Below, piece by piece: positions 30,077-40,395 of a stretch of DNA of 64,000 nt. A model generated the notes under the pieces. The model saw only the letters and a program-made list of their open reading frames with translations, did not search any database and was not told the DNA's origin. Source of the DNA: Metabacillus sp. KUDC1714 (GTDB lineage Bacteria; Bacillota; Bacilli; Bacillales; Bacillaceae); assembly GCF_014217835.1 (NCBI RefSeq), contig NZ_CP055263.1, forward strand, positions 5,700,083 to 5,764,082, read 5' to 3'. The translations under genes were made by a program, and so were the position numbers. The first letter of the stretch is position 1. The number at the start of each line of letters is the position of its first letter.

Positions 30077-30511
30077 TTACTCTTCGTACACTTTTACTTC
30101 CTTCATAACATCGTTTGGCTTAATTTTATATACTGCTTCAAGATTTTCATTAACCTTACCAAAAACAGTATGAACTCCATTTAAATGGGGTTGTGGCTCA
30201 TGAACGATGAAGAATTGGCTTCCACCAGTATCTTTACCTGCATGTGCCATTGATAAAGAACCTGCTTCATGCTTATGCGGGTTTCCTTGTGTTTCACACT
30301 TAATTGAATAACCAGGACCACCAGTACCTGTACCTTGTGGACAGCCGCCTTGTGCAACAAATCCAGGGATTACACGGTGAAATGTTAAACCATTGTAAAA
30401 ACCTTCATTTGCTAATTTTTCAAAGTTAGCTACCGTACCAGGTGCTTCATTTGGAAATAATTCGATACCAAGTGTATCTCCATTTTCCATTGTAATTTGT
30501 GCTTTTTTCAT
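30077..30511 (-). CDS. ppiB: Peptidyl-prolyl cis-trans isomerase PpiB (cyclophilin)
   Basis: A cytoplasmic cyclophilin of 144 residues with [19 protein letters not shown] (catalytic Arg in the first block), GGSQFFIVH and [12 protein letters not shown]. It catalyses proline isomerisation in protein folding. The open frame extends to 30553, but GGAGG before the ATG at 30511 and the family N-terminus ([12 protein letters not shown]) fix the start. It is monocistronic, with a terminator before the rib riboswitch. Confidence 0.95.
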   Translation of the reverse strand: MKKAQITMENGDTLGIELFPNEAPGTVANFEKLANEGFYNGLTFHRVIPGFVAQGGCPQGTGTGGPGYSIKCETQGNPHKHEAGSLSMAHAGKDTGGSQFFIVHEPQPHLNGVHTVFGKVNENLEAVYKIKPNDVMKEVKVYEE

Positions 30512-30841
30512 ATGTATGTAACCTCCAATAAGTTTAATACGTCTAATAGACATGAATACCTTTCTATTCTACTATAATCAAGGAGTGAACAGCAAATAAG
30601 AAACGCAAAAGGTGTCGTAACCTTCGACAGCATTTACCATTCTGGTGGTACTTGGAGCGAGAAACAAATATTTTACCAAATACGATATTGTTGATTAACT
30701 AGAAAAATGATACCCTTCATCTAAACGAAATAAAACCTAAAATAAAGGAATCAACTTCAAAATACTATTGACTTTTGAAAAAAAACACTATAATAGATTG
30801 TATTAAAGACACTTGCTTTACAAATAAAGGAGGATTCACCT

Positions 30842-31735
30842 TTGAAAAAGTATGTTTTAAGCTTAATTGCTGTATTACTATTTGCATTTCCATCACTAAG
30901 CCATGCGGATGCAGTGGTTGGTGATCTAATAATTACACTTGGGGAAAATTTAACTGAACAACAAAAACAAAATCTGCTAAAAGAAATGAACGCAACCGAA
31001 CAGAATCAAATCATCACCGTTTCTAATGAAGAAGAACATAAATATTTAGGTGATTATATTCCTAAAGCAACAATAGGGACGAAAGCTATTTCTTCAACAA
31101 GTATAACAATTGAAAAAGAAGGTTCCGGACTTGAGGTAAGTACTAAAAATATTAACTGGGTAACTGATGAAATGTATTTAAATGCACTCATGACAGCTGG
31201 TGTTAAGGATGCAACAATCTATGTTACAGCTCCATTTGAAGTTTCAGGAACTGCTGCATTAACTGGATTAATTAAGGCCTACGAAATTTCTTCAGATGAA
31301 GCGATACCTGAGGATGTTAAGCAAGTAGCTAATGAGGAACTTGTCACAACAGCAAAGCTTGGTGATGAAGTTGGTGCTGAAAATGCCTCAGCCCTTATGG
31401 CAAAAATCAAAGACGAAATCGCAAAAAATGGCGTTCCTGAAACAGAAGCTGATCTTAGAACACTTATCGAAAATGCAGCCAAAGACCTCGGAATTACCTT
31501 ATCAGAAGCAGATATTAACAGTCTAATTGAACTCTTTAATAAAATGACGGACATTAATATCGATTGGAATCAAGTTGGTCAGCAGCTTGATAAGGCTCAA
31601 GATAAAATATCAAACTTCCTGAACTCTGAGGAAGGTCAAACCTTCTTACAACAAGTGAAGGATTTCTTTATTGCCTTATGGAATGCGATTATTTCCATCT
31701 TTACTAATAATGAGCAATCTGCAATGAAAAAATAG
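30842..31735 (+). CDS. ypuA: DUF1002 exported protein YpuA
   Basis: A protein of 297 residues with a signal peptide (about 1-22, ending SHA-DA) and a DUF1002 domain with VGDLIITLGENLTEQQK, ITDEMYLNALMTAGVKDA-like text and PFEVSGTAALTGLIKAYE. A C-terminal hydrophobic stretch (FFIALWNAIISIF) may associate with the membrane. The role is unknown; in B. subtilis ypuA is linked to envelope stress. Translation begins with TTG at 30842 after AAAGGAGG. A TATAAT at 30789-30794 has TTGACT only 15 bases upstream, so the promoter is uncertain. Confidence 0.88.
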   Translation: MKKYVLSLIAVLLFAFPSLSHADAVVGDLIITLGENLTEQQKQNLLKEMNATEQNQIITVSNEEEHKYLGDYIPKATIGTKAISSTSITIEKEGSGLEVSTKNINWVTDEMYLNALMTAGVKDATIYVTAPFEVSGTAALTGLIKAYEISSDEAIPEDVKQVANEELVTTAKLGDEVGAENASALMAKIKDEIAKNGVPETEADLRTLIENAAKDLGITLSEADINSLIELFNKMTDINIDWNQVGQQLDKAQDKISNFLNSEEGQTFLQQVKDFFIALWNAIISIFTNNEQSAMKK

Positions 31736-31750
31736 ATATCTGAATATAAC

Positions 31751-31788
31751 AGTAAGAGGAGCAACGTTTTTCCGTTGCTCCTCTTACT
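31751..31788. terminator. Bidirectional terminator between ypuA and lysA
   Basis: Sixteen-base perfect stem AGTAAGAGGAGCAACG with a six-base T-rich loop, between convergent genes. Confidence 0.92.
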
Positions 31789-31823
31789 ATTATAAATTAT
31801 ATAAAAGCATTAATTCTATTTTC

Positions 31824-33146
31824 TTAATTTTGCGATACCTTTGATTTTAAAGGTAAATCATTTGCAATTAGATCTTCAAAGCTTTCCCTTTTTATTACAA
31901 GCTGTGATTCTCCATTTTCCACGAAAACAACTGCTGGTCGAGGAATTCTGTTATAATTATTCGCCATCGAATATCCATAAGCTCCTGTACAGAAAACTGC
32001 TAAGATATCCTCTGGTTTAACCTCTGGTAGTGGTAAATCCCAAATTAACATATCTCCGCTTTCACAGCATTTACCTGCAATTGATACTGGTCTATCATGT
32101 TTTTCAGCAACTCTATTCGCTAAAACTGCTTCATATTTTGCTTGATAAAGTGCAGGACGGATATTATCACTCATACCACCATCAATTGCAACGTATTCTC
32201 TAATATTAGGTACTGTTTTTTGTGAGCCTACTGTATAAAGCGTCGTACCTGCGTCTCCAACAAGTGAACGGCCTGGTTCGATCCAGATTTCAGGCATGTT
32301 TATTCCCATCTCATTCACCTGTTTTTTTACTGCTTCAACAATTTGTTCCACATAATAAGTTGCTGGTAGAGGCTCATCTTCCTCTGTATAACGAATTCCA
32401 AATCCTCCGCCTAAATTAACAACCTCTGGTGTAAAGGAGAATTTTTCTCTCCAGGTGTTAATTTTTTCAAAGACTCTCTCAGCCGCAAGAACAAATCCAG
32501 CCGTATCAAAAATTTGTGACCCGATATGGCAATGAATTCCTAATAAATGAATGCCTTCTGATTTCAAAACAGCTTCAATTGCTTGTTCGATTTGACCATT
32601 TAATAGTCCAAAACCGAATTTTGAATCTTCTTGACCTGTTGTTATATAATCATGTGTATGTGCTTCAACACCTGGAGTTACACGTAAAAGAACTGGTACT
32701 TGTTTACTATTACCCTTAGATAATTCTTCAAGCAGGGAAATTTCATAAAAATTATCTACAACGATACAACCTACTCCATGTTCTAAAGCCATTTTTAACT
32801 CTGAACGACTCTTATTATTTCCATGTAAATGGATTCTCGATGCAGGAAAACCAGAAGTAATTGCCGTAAAAAGCTCCCCTCCAGACACAACATCCAATGA
32901 TAAACCCAGTTCATCAATTAATTGGAACATTGCAATCGATGAAAAGGCTTTACTAGCATAAGCCACTTGTGCACTAACACCCATATTTTCAAAGGCCATC
33001 TTAAAGCTATTAGCACGGTCTTTTATTAAAGCCACATCATAAATATAAAGAGGTGTACCATATTCTTTAGCTAATGTTATCGTATCGACTCCGCCTATTT
33101 CTAAATGTCCTTCTTCATTTATCTTGCTCGTACCATGTAAGAACAA
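31824..33146 (-). CDS. lysA: Diaminopimelate decarboxylase LysA
   Basis: Last step of lysine synthesis: PLP-dependent decarboxylation of meso-diaminopimelate. The 440 residues carry the PLP lysine in AYASKAFSS, HGNNKS, the HCHIGSQ block, GGGFGIRYT and the C-terminal CESGDML with the catalytic cysteine. It starts with TTG at 33146 after GAGGGGA. Monocistronic and convergent with ypuA. Confidence 0.96.
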   Translation of the reverse strand: MFLHGTSKINEEGHLEIGGVDTITLAKEYGTPLYIYDVALIKDRANSFKMAFENMGVSAQVAYASKAFSSIAMFQLIDELGLSLDVVSGGELFTAITSGFPASRIHLHGNNKSRSELKMALEHGVGCIVVDNFYEISLLEELSKGNSKQVPVLLRVTPGVEAHTHDYITTGQEDSKFGFGLLNGQIEQAIEAVLKSEGIHLLGIHCHIGSQIFDTAGFVLAAERVFEKINTWREKFSFTPEVVNLGGGFGIRYTEEDEPLPATYYVEQIVEAVKKQVNEMGINMPEIWIEPGRSLVGDAGTTLYTVGSQKTVPNIREYVAIDGGMSDNIRPALYQAKYEAVLANRVAEKHDRPVSIAGKCCESGDMLIWDLPLPEVKPEDILAVFCTGAYGYSMANNYNRIPRPAVVFVENGESQLVIKRESFEDLIANDLPLKSKVSQN

Positions 33147-33320
33147 CTATTATCCCCTCTTTCTACTATATCTAGGCTAGTTAAGAAGCAATGTTCTTTA
33201 TGACGCTTTAAACAAACTAAAAACACTAGTAGTCCCCCAACAGATCTTTAACAATCCCTATTGTGCGAAAAAAAACAACATCCATTATTAATAAGCCGTC
33301 TATTGATCTTAAAAGGAAAA

Positions 33321-33353
33321 AGACAGTTAACACCAGCTGGTCATTAACTGTCT
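33321..33353 (-). terminator. Terminator of the spoVA operon
   Basis: AGACAGTTAA pairs exactly with TTAACTGTCT across a 13-base loop and is followed on the minus strand by TTTTCCTTTT. Confidence 0.85.
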
Positions 33354-33425
33354 GTTACAAAAGATTCCTTAATAAATTAAACATACAATATCATAAAAGA
33401 GGGGTTCTTTCAATGTCGCTTTACC

Positions 33426-34898
33426 CTAATTTGATTGTTTTTTTACATTTTGAGGATGAACAATGCTTGGTCTAAGTTTTGCACCCGGTACAGATGTCCG
33501 AATAATGATTTGCCATAAGGCTTTTGCATTAAAAGGTAAAAAGGGCCATAAGTATGGAGTGTTAAGTGAACGAATGCTTGCTAGCAGTAAAACAAATAGT
33601 GTACAGCCTATTACAAAGCCTTCTAGCTTAAATAATGCAACAGCAACCAATAAAATCAAACGTGACATTTTATTTGCAACACTTAACTCATAACTAGGAG
33701 TTGCAAACGTTCCGATACCCGCAACTGCAACATATAAAATAACCTCTGGTACAAACAAACCAACATCAATAGCTATTTGTCCGATTAACGCTGCAGCGAT
33801 TAAACCCATTGCAGTAGATAATGATGTTGGTGTGTGTATGGCAGCCATTCTTAGGAATTCCAGACCGAAGTCTGCGAGGAAAATTTGGACAACAATTGGA
33901 ATATTCTTTTGATCAGTTGGACCAATAAATGCTATTTCCTTTGGCAATAAGGAAGGCTCTAAAACAAATAGAAACCATAGTGGCAAAAGAAAGACAGACG
34001 AGATAATGCCTAAAAATCGAACCCATCTTAAAAATGTCCCTACTGCAGGGGCCTGGCGATATTCTTCCGCATGTTGAACATGATGAAACAATGTTGTTGG
34101 AGTAATGATAACACTTGGTGATGTATCAACAATAAGTATGACATGTCCTTCCAATAAATGATTTGCTGCAACATCTGGTCTCTCTGTATAACGTACTAAT
34201 GGATAAGGGTTAAATCCCTGTCTCACTAAAAATTCCTCGATCGTTTTGTCTGCCATTGTAATTCCGTCTATTTTGATTGTTTCTAATTCCTTTTTAATTG
34301 TTTTTACTAGCCCAGGATCTGCAACATCTTCTATATAAGCAATACATAGATCGGTTTTAGATCGTTCTCCAATTCTCATCATTTCATATCTTAAACGCTC
34401 ATCTCTAATTCTTCGTCTAATTAGCCCCGTATTTACAATGATATTTTCAACAAAGCCATCTCTTGCTCCTCGAACAATTTTTTCTGTATCAGGCTCTGCA
34501 GGCTGCCGTCCAGGATAACTCCTTACATCTACAACATAGCCGAAATCACTGCCTTCCATTAAAAATACAATTAAACCTGAAAGAACTTGATCAACAACTT
34601 CATCTAATGTTTTTATTTTTTGTACTGATTGGTTAACGATTCGATTCTCAAGGATTTCCTTAAATTTTGTATGATCTACCTCATTGTCACTAATGGATGT
34701 GACATTCTTTAAGATCTCAGTAATATAGCCAGTATCACATAGCCCGTTTAAAAAATACATATTGACTTGGTAATCTAAAATATATAGCTTTCTTATGCCT
34801 AAATCAAAACTAATATTTAATCCTACATTTTCTTTAAAGTACCGTTCATTTTCCGCAAGATTTCCTGATATTGGTTTCTTATCAGTTTTTGTTGTCAT
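33426..34898 (-). CDS. spoVAF: SpoVAF, GerA-family spore membrane protein
   Basis: A protein of 490 residues related to germinant receptor A subunits: soluble N-terminal part (about 1-280) with [17 protein letters not shown] and [18 protein letters not shown], then about five membrane helices from about 290 to 440. It is the seventh gene of the spoVA operon. In Bacillus, SpoVAF sits in the inner spore membrane and contributes to germination signalling. Its start overlaps spoVAEa by 17 bases. A true GerA subunit occurs at 56548-58008. Confidence 0.93.
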   Translation of the reverse strand: MTTKTDKKPISGNLAENERYFKENVGLNISFDLGIRKLYILDYQVNMYFLNGLCDTGYITEILKNVTSISDNEVDHTKFKEILENRIVNQSVQKIKTLDEVVDQVLSGLIVFLMEGSDFGYVVDVRSYPGRQPAEPDTEKIVRGARDGFVENIIVNTGLIRRRIRDERLRYEMMRIGERSKTDLCIAYIEDVADPGLVKTIKKELETIKIDGITMADKTIEEFLVRQGFNPYPLVRYTERPDVAANHLLEGHVILIVDTSPSVIITPTTLFHHVQHAEEYRQAPAVGTFLRWVRFLGIISSVFLLPLWFLFVLEPSLLPKEIAFIGPTDQKNIPIVVQIFLADFGLEFLRMAAIHTPTSLSTAMGLIAAALIGQIAIDVGLFVPEVILYVAVAGIGTFATPSYELSVANKMSRLILLVAVALFKLEGFVIGCTLFVLLLASIRSLNTPYLWPFLPFNAKALWQIIIRTSVPGAKLRPSIVHPQNVKKQSN

Positions 34899-35460
34899 GA
34901 TAGCCGCTCCTTTCTAAAATAAGTTTTACAGCTTTCATTGTGACTGGACAGCCGTTTTTCACACTGTCCTTTCGCGCCATTTTGCCGATGTCACCTATTC
35001 CTACAATAATTGGAACATCAATCTCGTCTAGGCAATAAACAGTGTCACCACTTATCCTCCCAACCTCAAGATCCTTTAACCCACCTTTATCTACACCGTA
35101 TTCTGTTAACTCACCGAAACGATCAATACTTACATCTACTTTTGCCCACTCGGTTTGATGTGTCTTTGATGCGACAGCAATCACACCAAGTACTTCAATA
35201 TTTTGATGTCCGGCCACATATTTCAAGGCCGTTTCACCTGCTCCTTCACCTAATAATCCACAATCATCAAACATAACAAAAACAGGATCATTTTTAGCCT
35301 CGAGAATAAGCTGAACAATGTGTGGTCCACTCAAAGTTGTCGGATTTCCTTGAGTTCTAGATATTACTCTTCCACCTATTTCAGCTGCAACATATTCGAT
35401 TGTTCTTGCTGCATACTCATCCCCATCTGTAACTAAAATTACCTGTCTTTGTTTTGTCAA
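34882..35460 (-). CDS. spoVAEA: SpoVAEa (soluble SpoVA subunit)
   Basis: A protein of 192 residues without membrane segments; family blocks include [32 protein letters not shown] and [20 protein letters not shown]. It is one of the proteins of the SpoVA complex that moves Ca-dipicolinate across the inner spore membrane. It begins with TTG at 35460, nine bases after spoVAEb, and overlaps spoVAF. Confidence 0.92.
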   Translation of the reverse strand: MTKQRQVILVTDGDEYAARTIEYVAAEIGGRVISRTQGNPTTLSGPHIVQLILEAKNDPVFVMFDDCGLLGEGAGETALKYVAGHQNIEVLGVIAVASKTHQTEWAKVDVSIDRFGELTEYGVDKGGLKDLEVGRISGDTVYCLDEIDVPIIVGIGDIGKMARKDSVKNGCPVTMKAVKLILERSGYHDNKN

Positions 35461-35469
35461 TGTTTAATC

Positions 35470-35820
35470 CTATCCTTTCGGTTTAAAAATAAGGGCCATG
35501 ATAAAAGCGAACAGTATCGCAGCTGATATCCCGGCTGAAGTTAATTCAAAGATCCCAATGCCAATTCCTATAAAACCATGTTCATGAGCTTGCTCCATTG
35601 CCCCATGAAGTAATGAATGTCCAAAGCTTGTGATTGGAACAGTTGCCCCTGCTCCTGCGAACTCAATTAACTTATCATAAAGACCAAATCCATCTAAAAT
35701 CGCACCTGATACGACGAAAGTACTCATCACATGTGCAGGCGTGAACTTTACAATATCTAAAAGTAACTGCCCAACTACACAAATAGCACCTCCTACTATA
35801 AAAGCCAATAAGTACTCCAT
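35470..35820 (-). CDS. spoVAEB: SpoVAEb, SpoVA membrane subunit
   Basis: A 116-residue membrane protein paralogous to SpoVAC, with the shared blocks GGAICVVGQ near the start and [21 protein letters not shown]. With SpoVAC it forms the membrane channel for Ca-dipicolinate. Its ATG overlaps the spoVAD stop by one base. Confidence 0.94.
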   Translation of the reverse strand: MEYLLAFIVGGAICVVGQLLLDIVKFTPAHVMSTFVVSGAILDGFGLYDKLIEFAGAGATVPITSFGHSLLHGAMEQAHEHGFIGIGIGIFELTSAGISAAILFAFIMALIFKPKG

Positions 35821-36842
35821 TAGCTATTCACACTCCCATCAGCTCTTTCAAAAACAACACCGTGTGCGATAGTAGGGATAGATTCTTTTTGTTGAATCAT
35901 TGTCGGGCTTAATAATGCTCCTGTTGCCACTACAAAAACACGGTTTAGGTTTCCTTTTTCTAATTCATTAAATATATGACTATATGTTACAACAGCTGAA
36001 CACCCACACCCACTTCCACCTGCAAATACCTTTTGATCGGGACGATAGACGATTAAACCACAATCATTGTGTTTGTCGTGAACATCATAGCCTTCATCTT
36101 TAAGCATTTCTTTAACAATTGGACTACCCACTCCAGACAAATCACCAGTTAAAAACATGTCATAATCATCCGGAGTCCTATTTAAATCTTTTAAATGCTG
36201 TGCAATTGTATCAGCTGCCGCAGGTGCCATCGCAGAACCCATATCAAACGGATTTTTGATGCCAAGATCAGCTACTTTCCCAATTGTAGCTGATGTAATA
36301 CGTATGTTGCTGACCTCTTTACTTATTAATACAGCACCAGAACCTGTTACAGTAAACGTTGCAGTATCTGGCTTTTGACCACCATATTCGGTTGGATTGC
36401 GAAATTGTCTTTCCGCAGTAGCATTATGACTACTTGTTGCTGCTAGCACATTACTAGCAAAGCCACCATCTATTAGGGCAGATCCAACTGCTACGGTTTC
36501 CATAGATGTTGAACATGCACCAAACATGCAAAGAAATGGGATATTTACATGTCTAGCAACATAATTTGCTGTTACATTTTGATTTAACAAATCTCCCGCT
36601 AAAAAAAGATCAATATCATCAGTGGTTTTATTCCCTTTCTTTAAACATTGTTCTATTGCTTGCTCCATTAATCGTCTTTCGGCAAGCTCCCAATTGTCTT
36701 CACCACAATGAAGTTCTTTATGCTTCACATCAAATAATTGGCCTAAGGGACCATCTGCTTCCTTAGGACCAACAGCGGTTCCACTTGATTGTACAAATAA
36801 TGGATTTTCAAATTGCCAAGTTTGTTTACCAGTTAATTTCAT
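35820..36842 (-). CDS. spoVAD: SpoVAD, dipicolinic acid-binding subunit
   Basis: A thiolase-fold protein of 340 residues ([50 protein letters not shown]) that binds dipicolinic acid in the SpoVA complex on the inner spore membrane. A GTG lies upstream at 36851, but the AAGGTGAGGTG six bases before the ATG at 36842 supports the ATG. It follows spoVAC by about 15 bases. Confidence 0.95.
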   Translation of the reverse strand: MKLTGKQTWQFENPLFVQSSGTAVGPKEADGPLGQLFDVKHKELHCGEDNWELAERRLMEQAIEQCLKKGNKTTDDIDLFLAGDLLNQNVTANYVARHVNIPFLCMFGACSTSMETVAVGSALIDGGFASNVLAATSSHNATAERQFRNPTEYGGQKPDTATFTVTGSGAVLISKEVSNIRITSATIGKVADLGIKNPFDMGSAMAPAAADTIAQHLKDLNRTPDDYDMFLTGDLSGVGSPIVKEMLKDEGYDVHDKHNDCGLIVYRPDQKVFAGGSGCGCSAVVTYSHIFNELEKGNLNRVFVVATGALLSPTMIQQKESIPTIAHGVVFERADGSVNS

Positions 36843-36857
36843 AAGTGTCACCTCACC

Positions 36858-37313
36858 TTAAAATACAATCCCATAGAAATAACGAATAATACCTACAATG
36901 TACGCTGCTACAACCCCAAATACGATGACACTACCGGCTAGCTTAAACATATTGGTTGCAATACCTAAAACAATCCCTTCACTTCGATGCTCAATTGCAG
37001 CACTTGTCATGGAATTTGCAAAACCAGTAATAGGAACTGCAGATCCTGCACCCGCAAACTGTCCAAGTTTATCATAAACACCTATTCCAGTTAAAATGGC
37101 TGAGATTAGAATCAACGTTCCTGCAGTAGGATTGCCTGCATCCTTTTCAGAAAAATTTAATACATTAATGTAAAAATTTTGGATACCTTGACCAATCATA
37201 CAAATAAACCCACCTATTAGAAATGCTTTTAAGCAGTTTAAAACGTAAGGTGTTTTTGGTTGATAGCTTTTAATCTGATTTTTATAGTCATCCTTCATTT
37301 TAGAGTTTGCCAT
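36858..37313 (-). CDS. spoVAC: SpoVAC, SpoVA membrane channel subunit
   Basis: A protein of 151 residues with a hydrophilic N-terminus and four membrane helices. The blocks GGFICMIGQGIQNFY and KLGQFAGAGSAVPITGFANS are shared with SpoVAEb. SpoVAC is reported as a mechanosensitive channel for Ca-dipicolinate release. AAAGGAGG precedes the ATG. Confidence 0.95.
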   Translation of the reverse strand: MANSKMKDDYKNQIKSYQPKTPYVLNCLKAFLIGGFICMIGQGIQNFYINVLNFSEKDAGNPTAGTLILISAILTGIGVYDKLGQFAGAGSAVPITGFANSMTSAAIEHRSEGIVLGIATNMFKLAGSVIVFGVVAAYIVGIIRYFYGIVF

Positions 37314-37326
37314 GCTTCTACCTCCT

Positions 37327-37755
37327 TTAATGATTCACGAAATAGATCCAGTGGAAAAGGGAACCAATAATTTTCCCAAACACAATCGCCATTAACAGAA
37401 TAACAATTTTATCTCCTAATCCAATCCGCTTTGCTAAGATCGGAAAAACATTTAATACCTCTGTTAAGGCGGCTGCTAACATTCCAATGAACATCCCACT
37501 AAAAAGTCCAATTGGAATAAGCCATAACTCTGACTGGAATAGTACTGTATCTCGTAAGCTCATCCAGCCTGTAATAACAGTTCCGAGAATAATCGCCCAC
37601 TCATATACTTGGATAAAATGGTTTGTTTTTGTTAGCTGAGTTAGCCTTGGAATAATCCCGAGTACAGCTAAAAAAGCTACAAACCCAGTACCTACAACTA
37701 GCCCCCCTGACAAGCCAATAATAATTAAGATCACACTATTTACGATCATTATCAA
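37327..37755 (-). CDS. spoVAB: SpoVAB membrane protein
   Basis: A 142-residue protein with four to five membrane helices (GLSGGLVVGTGFVAFLAVLG near the N-terminus). It is second in the spoVA operon and overlaps spoVAA by 20 bases. Start choices are TTG at 37755 or ATG at 37749; the ribosome-binding site GGAG is rather far from both. Its role in the SpoVA complex is not defined. Confidence 0.9.
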   Translation of the reverse strand: MIMIVNSVILIIIGLSGGLVVGTGFVAFLAVLGIIPRLTQLTKTNHFIQVYEWAIILGTVITGWMSLRDTVLFQSELWLIPIGLFSGMFIGMLAAALTEVLNVFPILAKRIGLGDKIVILLMAIVFGKIIGSLFHWIYFVNH

Positions 37756-38362
37756 CGTTGTTCAAATTCTCCTTATTTTCATTCATTGCAACATATTTAT
37801 CTAAATCTAGCTGATAATTAAAGATTTCAACTTCCAGGGGGCTTGGTTCCTCATTAATTTTTTTCTTAAATAAATGATTGAAAAACAAAACCATTCCTAA
37901 TCCTAATCCAATTGAATATGGAATTTGCAGTAAGAGTGGTTGATCATTTGAATTCCCCGTTACAATTTTATGGATACGTTGATGAACTTGCTGCATACTT
38001 ACATCCTCATGAAAGTTCATAATTGCAAGCCCCGAACCTATAAATAGTAGGATCCATACAGCAAGAAATAAGATTGGTGAAAGCTTCTTTTTTTCGTACA
38101 CGATTTCAACGATTGTTTGTGAAGATCCAATTGTCTGGACATCAATAAGGTGGTCAAATTTATGTATTTCTTTTAAAACGTGCATGACGTCTATTACCAC
38201 CATATTTTTATCACTCGGTTTAATTTTGTGAATAAATAGTTGTCTTAGTTTTTCCGTCAACCCCTTATCGCCGACGACGAGTGCGATTTTATCAATCGTA
38301 ATGACATCGTTAGGATGGACTTGAATGCGATGACGAAGTCGAATATATACCGTCTTTTCCAT
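37736..38362 (-). CDS. spoVAA: SpoVAA membrane protein
   Basis: First gene of the spoVA operon: about 208 residues with a soluble N-terminal part (YIRLRHRIQVHPNDVITI) and two membrane helices near 93-116 and 146-166. It is needed for dipicolinic acid uptake during sporulation. A TTG lies one codon upstream (38365), but the AGGAAG spacing favours the ATG at 38362. Transcription should be by the forespore sigma factor SigG; I could not place its promoter confidently. Confidence 0.92.
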   Translation of the reverse strand: MEKTVYIRLRHRIQVHPNDVITIDKIALVVGDKGLTEKLRQLFIHKIKPSDKNMVVIDVMHVLKEIHKFDHLIDVQTIGSSQTIVEIVYEKKKLSPILFLAVWILLFIGSGLAIMNFHEDVSMQQVHQRIHKIVTGNSNDQPLLLQIPYSIGLGLGMVLFFNHLFKKKINEEPSPLEVEIFNYQLDLDKYVAMNENKENLNNVDNDRK

Positions 38363-38705
38363 CAAGATTCACTTCCTAATGATTTGGTTTATAAGCAAGG
38401 TTGGATAAAGAACATTCTAACAAATAATAATTCCAATCAATTTTTAAAAACGGACGAATTTAGTATAGTAAATTATATTTTGTTACCTCATACAGAGCCC
38501 CACATTGCTTTAGATGTTCGTTTTTTACTGTCATAAATTCGTCTTATTAATTTTGTTCGTATATGTAGTATGCATTTGCTGATTTTTAATCATGCAAGCC
38601 TTAGCTGAAGTCCAATAATTACCATGGAAGGACAGCATTATTTTACTTTGATTTATATACGTTATAGTCGAATATTTGGTGTATTCCCATATGGATTAAA
38701 ACGAC
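38363..38705. other. Intergenic region between spoVAA and spoIIAC
   Basis: About 340 bases without a convincing coding frame on either strand. It should contain the spoVA promoter; near 38460-38480 the minus strand reads CTATACTA, resembling a forespore -10, but the -35 spacing does not fit well. Confidence 0.5.
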
Positions 38706-38737
38706 AAAAAAGCTGACCCAATAAGGCCAGCTTTTTT
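38706..38737 (-). terminator. Terminator of the spoIIA operon
   Basis: AAAAAAGCTGACC pairs with GGCCAGCTTTTTT across a six-base loop directly after the spoIIAC stop, with a T-run. Confidence 0.9.
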
Positions 38738-39496
38738 CTATTGATTCATTTTATCCTTCATTTGCTGTAAGATCTTCTTTTCAAGTCGTGATACTTGTAC
38801 TTGAGATATTCCTAACCGCTCTGCAACTTCAGATTGTGTTTGGTCTTTATAATACCTTAAGTATACGATAAGTCTTTCTCGTTCATCGAGATCACGAATT
38901 GCATCTTTTAACACGATTTTATCGAACCATTTTGTTTCCGTATTATCAGCTATTTGATCGAGCAATGTTATCGGATCACCATCATTCTCGTAAACCGTCT
39001 CATGAATGGATGAAGGTGCTCTTACAGCTTCTTGAGCGAGAACCACATCTTCGGGAGAAATGTCTAAGTAGTTTGCGATTTCTGCTACAGTGGGAACCTT
39101 CCCCATTGTTTTCGAGAGTTCATCACGAGCACGTCGAATTTTATTGCCTAGTTCTTTTAATGATCGACTAACCTTTACTGTCCCATCATCTCGGATAAAT
39201 CGCTGAATTTCTCCAATAATCATAGGTACTGCATAGGTTGAAAATCGCACATCATAAGATAAATCAAATTTATCGACCGATTTCAGTAAACCAATACTTC
39301 CAATTTGAAATAAATCATCAGGCTCATAACCGCGGTTCAAAAAGCGTTGAACAACTGACCAAACGAGACGCATATTTTTTTGAATAATTAAATCACGAGC
39401 CTCTTGGTCCCCTTCTTGACTGCGACGAATTAACTCCTTGACTTCATGGTCCTTTAACTGTGTCTTTGAATTATCGTTCTTGACCTCCACATCCAT
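38738..39496 (-). CDS. sigF: Forespore-specific sigma factor SigF (SpoIIAC)
   Basis: A 252-residue sigma-70 family factor: region 2 (NMRLVWSVVQRFLNRGYEPDDLFQIG, VRFSTYAVPMIIGEIQRFI), region 3, and region 4 helix-turn-helix (YYKDQTQSEVAERLGISQVQVSRLEK). It is the first compartment-specific sigma factor of sporulation, held inactive by SpoIIAB. It ends the spoIIAA-AB-AC operon, 13 bases after spoIIAB. Confidence 0.97.
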   Translation of the reverse strand: MDVEVKNDNSKTQLKDHEVKELIRRSQEGDQEARDLIIQKNMRLVWSVVQRFLNRGYEPDDLFQIGSIGLLKSVDKFDLSYDVRFSTYAVPMIIGEIQRFIRDDGTVKVSRSLKELGNKIRRARDELSKTMGKVPTVAEIANYLDISPEDVVLAQEAVRAPSSIHETVYENDGDPITLLDQIADNTETKWFDKIVLKDAIRDLDERERLIVYLRYYKDQTQSEVAERLGISQVQVSRLEKKILQQMKDKMNQ

Positions 39497-39509
39497 AGCA
39501 AGTCTCCCT

Positions 39510-39950
39510 TTAATTGCATAAAGCTTTACTTTTCGATAAGTGTTTTGTCAGCCTAACTGTTGTACCTCTTGTTTCTAACGACTCTACCTTAATTTCATCC
39601 ATAAAATTCTCCATGATTGTAAAACCCATACCTGATCGTTCAAGTTCAGGCTTTGTTGTATAGAGAGGTTGTCTCGCTTCTTCAATGTCAGCAATCCCTA
39701 TACCTTCATCACGAATTGTCATATGGATGACATCATCCTCTAATGTAACTGAAATGAACACAATACCATTTGGATCATTTTCATATCCATGAATGATCGC
39801 ATTTGTCACTGCCTCAGAAACGACTGTTTTTATTTCCGTCAATTCATCCATTGTCGGATCAAGTTGTGCAATAAATGCTGCTACCGTGACCCTTGCAAAG
39901 GATTCATTTTGACTAAGTGCTGAAAATTGGAGGTTCATTTCATTTTTCAT
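39510..39950 (-). CDS. spoIIAB: Anti-sigma F factor and kinase SpoIIAB
   Basis: A GHKL-type protein kinase of 146 residues with N box [23 protein letters not shown] and GMGFTIME. It binds SigF and phosphorylates SpoIIAA on serine, so the SpoIIAA phosphorylation state decides when SigF is released. Its ATG overlaps the spoIIAA stop by four bases. Confidence 0.97.
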   Translation of the reverse strand: MKNEMNLQFSALSQNESFARVTVAAFIAQLDPTMDELTEIKTVVSEAVTNAIIHGYENDPNGIVFISVTLEDDVIHMTIRDEGIGIADIEEARQPLYTTKPELERSGMGFTIMENFMDEIKVESLETRGTTVRLTKHLSKSKALCN

Positions 39951-40300
39951 GATGCCACCCCCAATGTTTGCAGTGCTTTTTGCTCATCATCTTCTAAACG
40001 GATAATTTTAAATAACCCTGACATATCAAATAATCGTTTTACAGCAGGAGAAATTGCACACACAACCATCTCTCCACCTGAAGCTTTAATTTGTTTGTAT
40101 CTTCCTAAAATCACACCCAAACCGGAGCTATCCATAAACGATAAATTTTCAAGATTTAACATAATATGCTTAATAGGATTCGTGGCTAACGTCTCTGTAA
40201 CTTTTGCACGTAATTCTTCAGCTGCATGATGATCAAGCTCACCTGAAAGTCTTACACATAATACAGCTTCCTTCACATCAAGTTCAATCGCTAGACTCAA
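39947..40300 (-). CDS. spoIIAA: Anti-anti-sigma factor SpoIIAA
   Basis: A 117-residue STAS protein whose phosphorylated serine is S58 in [13 protein letters not shown]. Dephosphorylated by SpoIIE in the forespore, it displaces SigF from SpoIIAB. It starts with TTG at 40300 after AAGGAGGGG. It is the first gene of the spoIIA operon, downstream of dacF, from which read-through is known in Bacillus. Confidence 0.96.
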   Translation of the reverse strand: MSLAIELDVKEAVLCVRLSGELDHHAAEELRAKVTETLATNPIKHIMLNLENLSFMDSSGLGVILGRYKQIKASGGEMVVCAISPAVKRLFDMSGLFKIIRLEDDEQKALQTLGVAS

Positions 40301-40395
40301 GGTTTTACCCCTCCTTAATTTCTGGATAAAGAGTCATTCTTGATTGGAACTTCATTTTCCTGCATGGTGACAAAACTAGTGGTTATTCGTCAACA

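Noticed and set aside
33263..33475. Plus-strand frame including [13 protein letters not shown] with a GAGGGG site
   Set aside because: It runs through the spoVA terminator and antisense to the end of spoVAF; no family resemblance.
38440..38530. SigG promoter for spoVA (CTATACTA with upstream GTATG)
   Set aside because: Spacing between the two boxes is too long for the forespore consensus; not supportable by eye.
39927..40229. Plus-strand frame opposite spoIIAA
   Set aside because: Shadow of the real spoIIAA reading frame.
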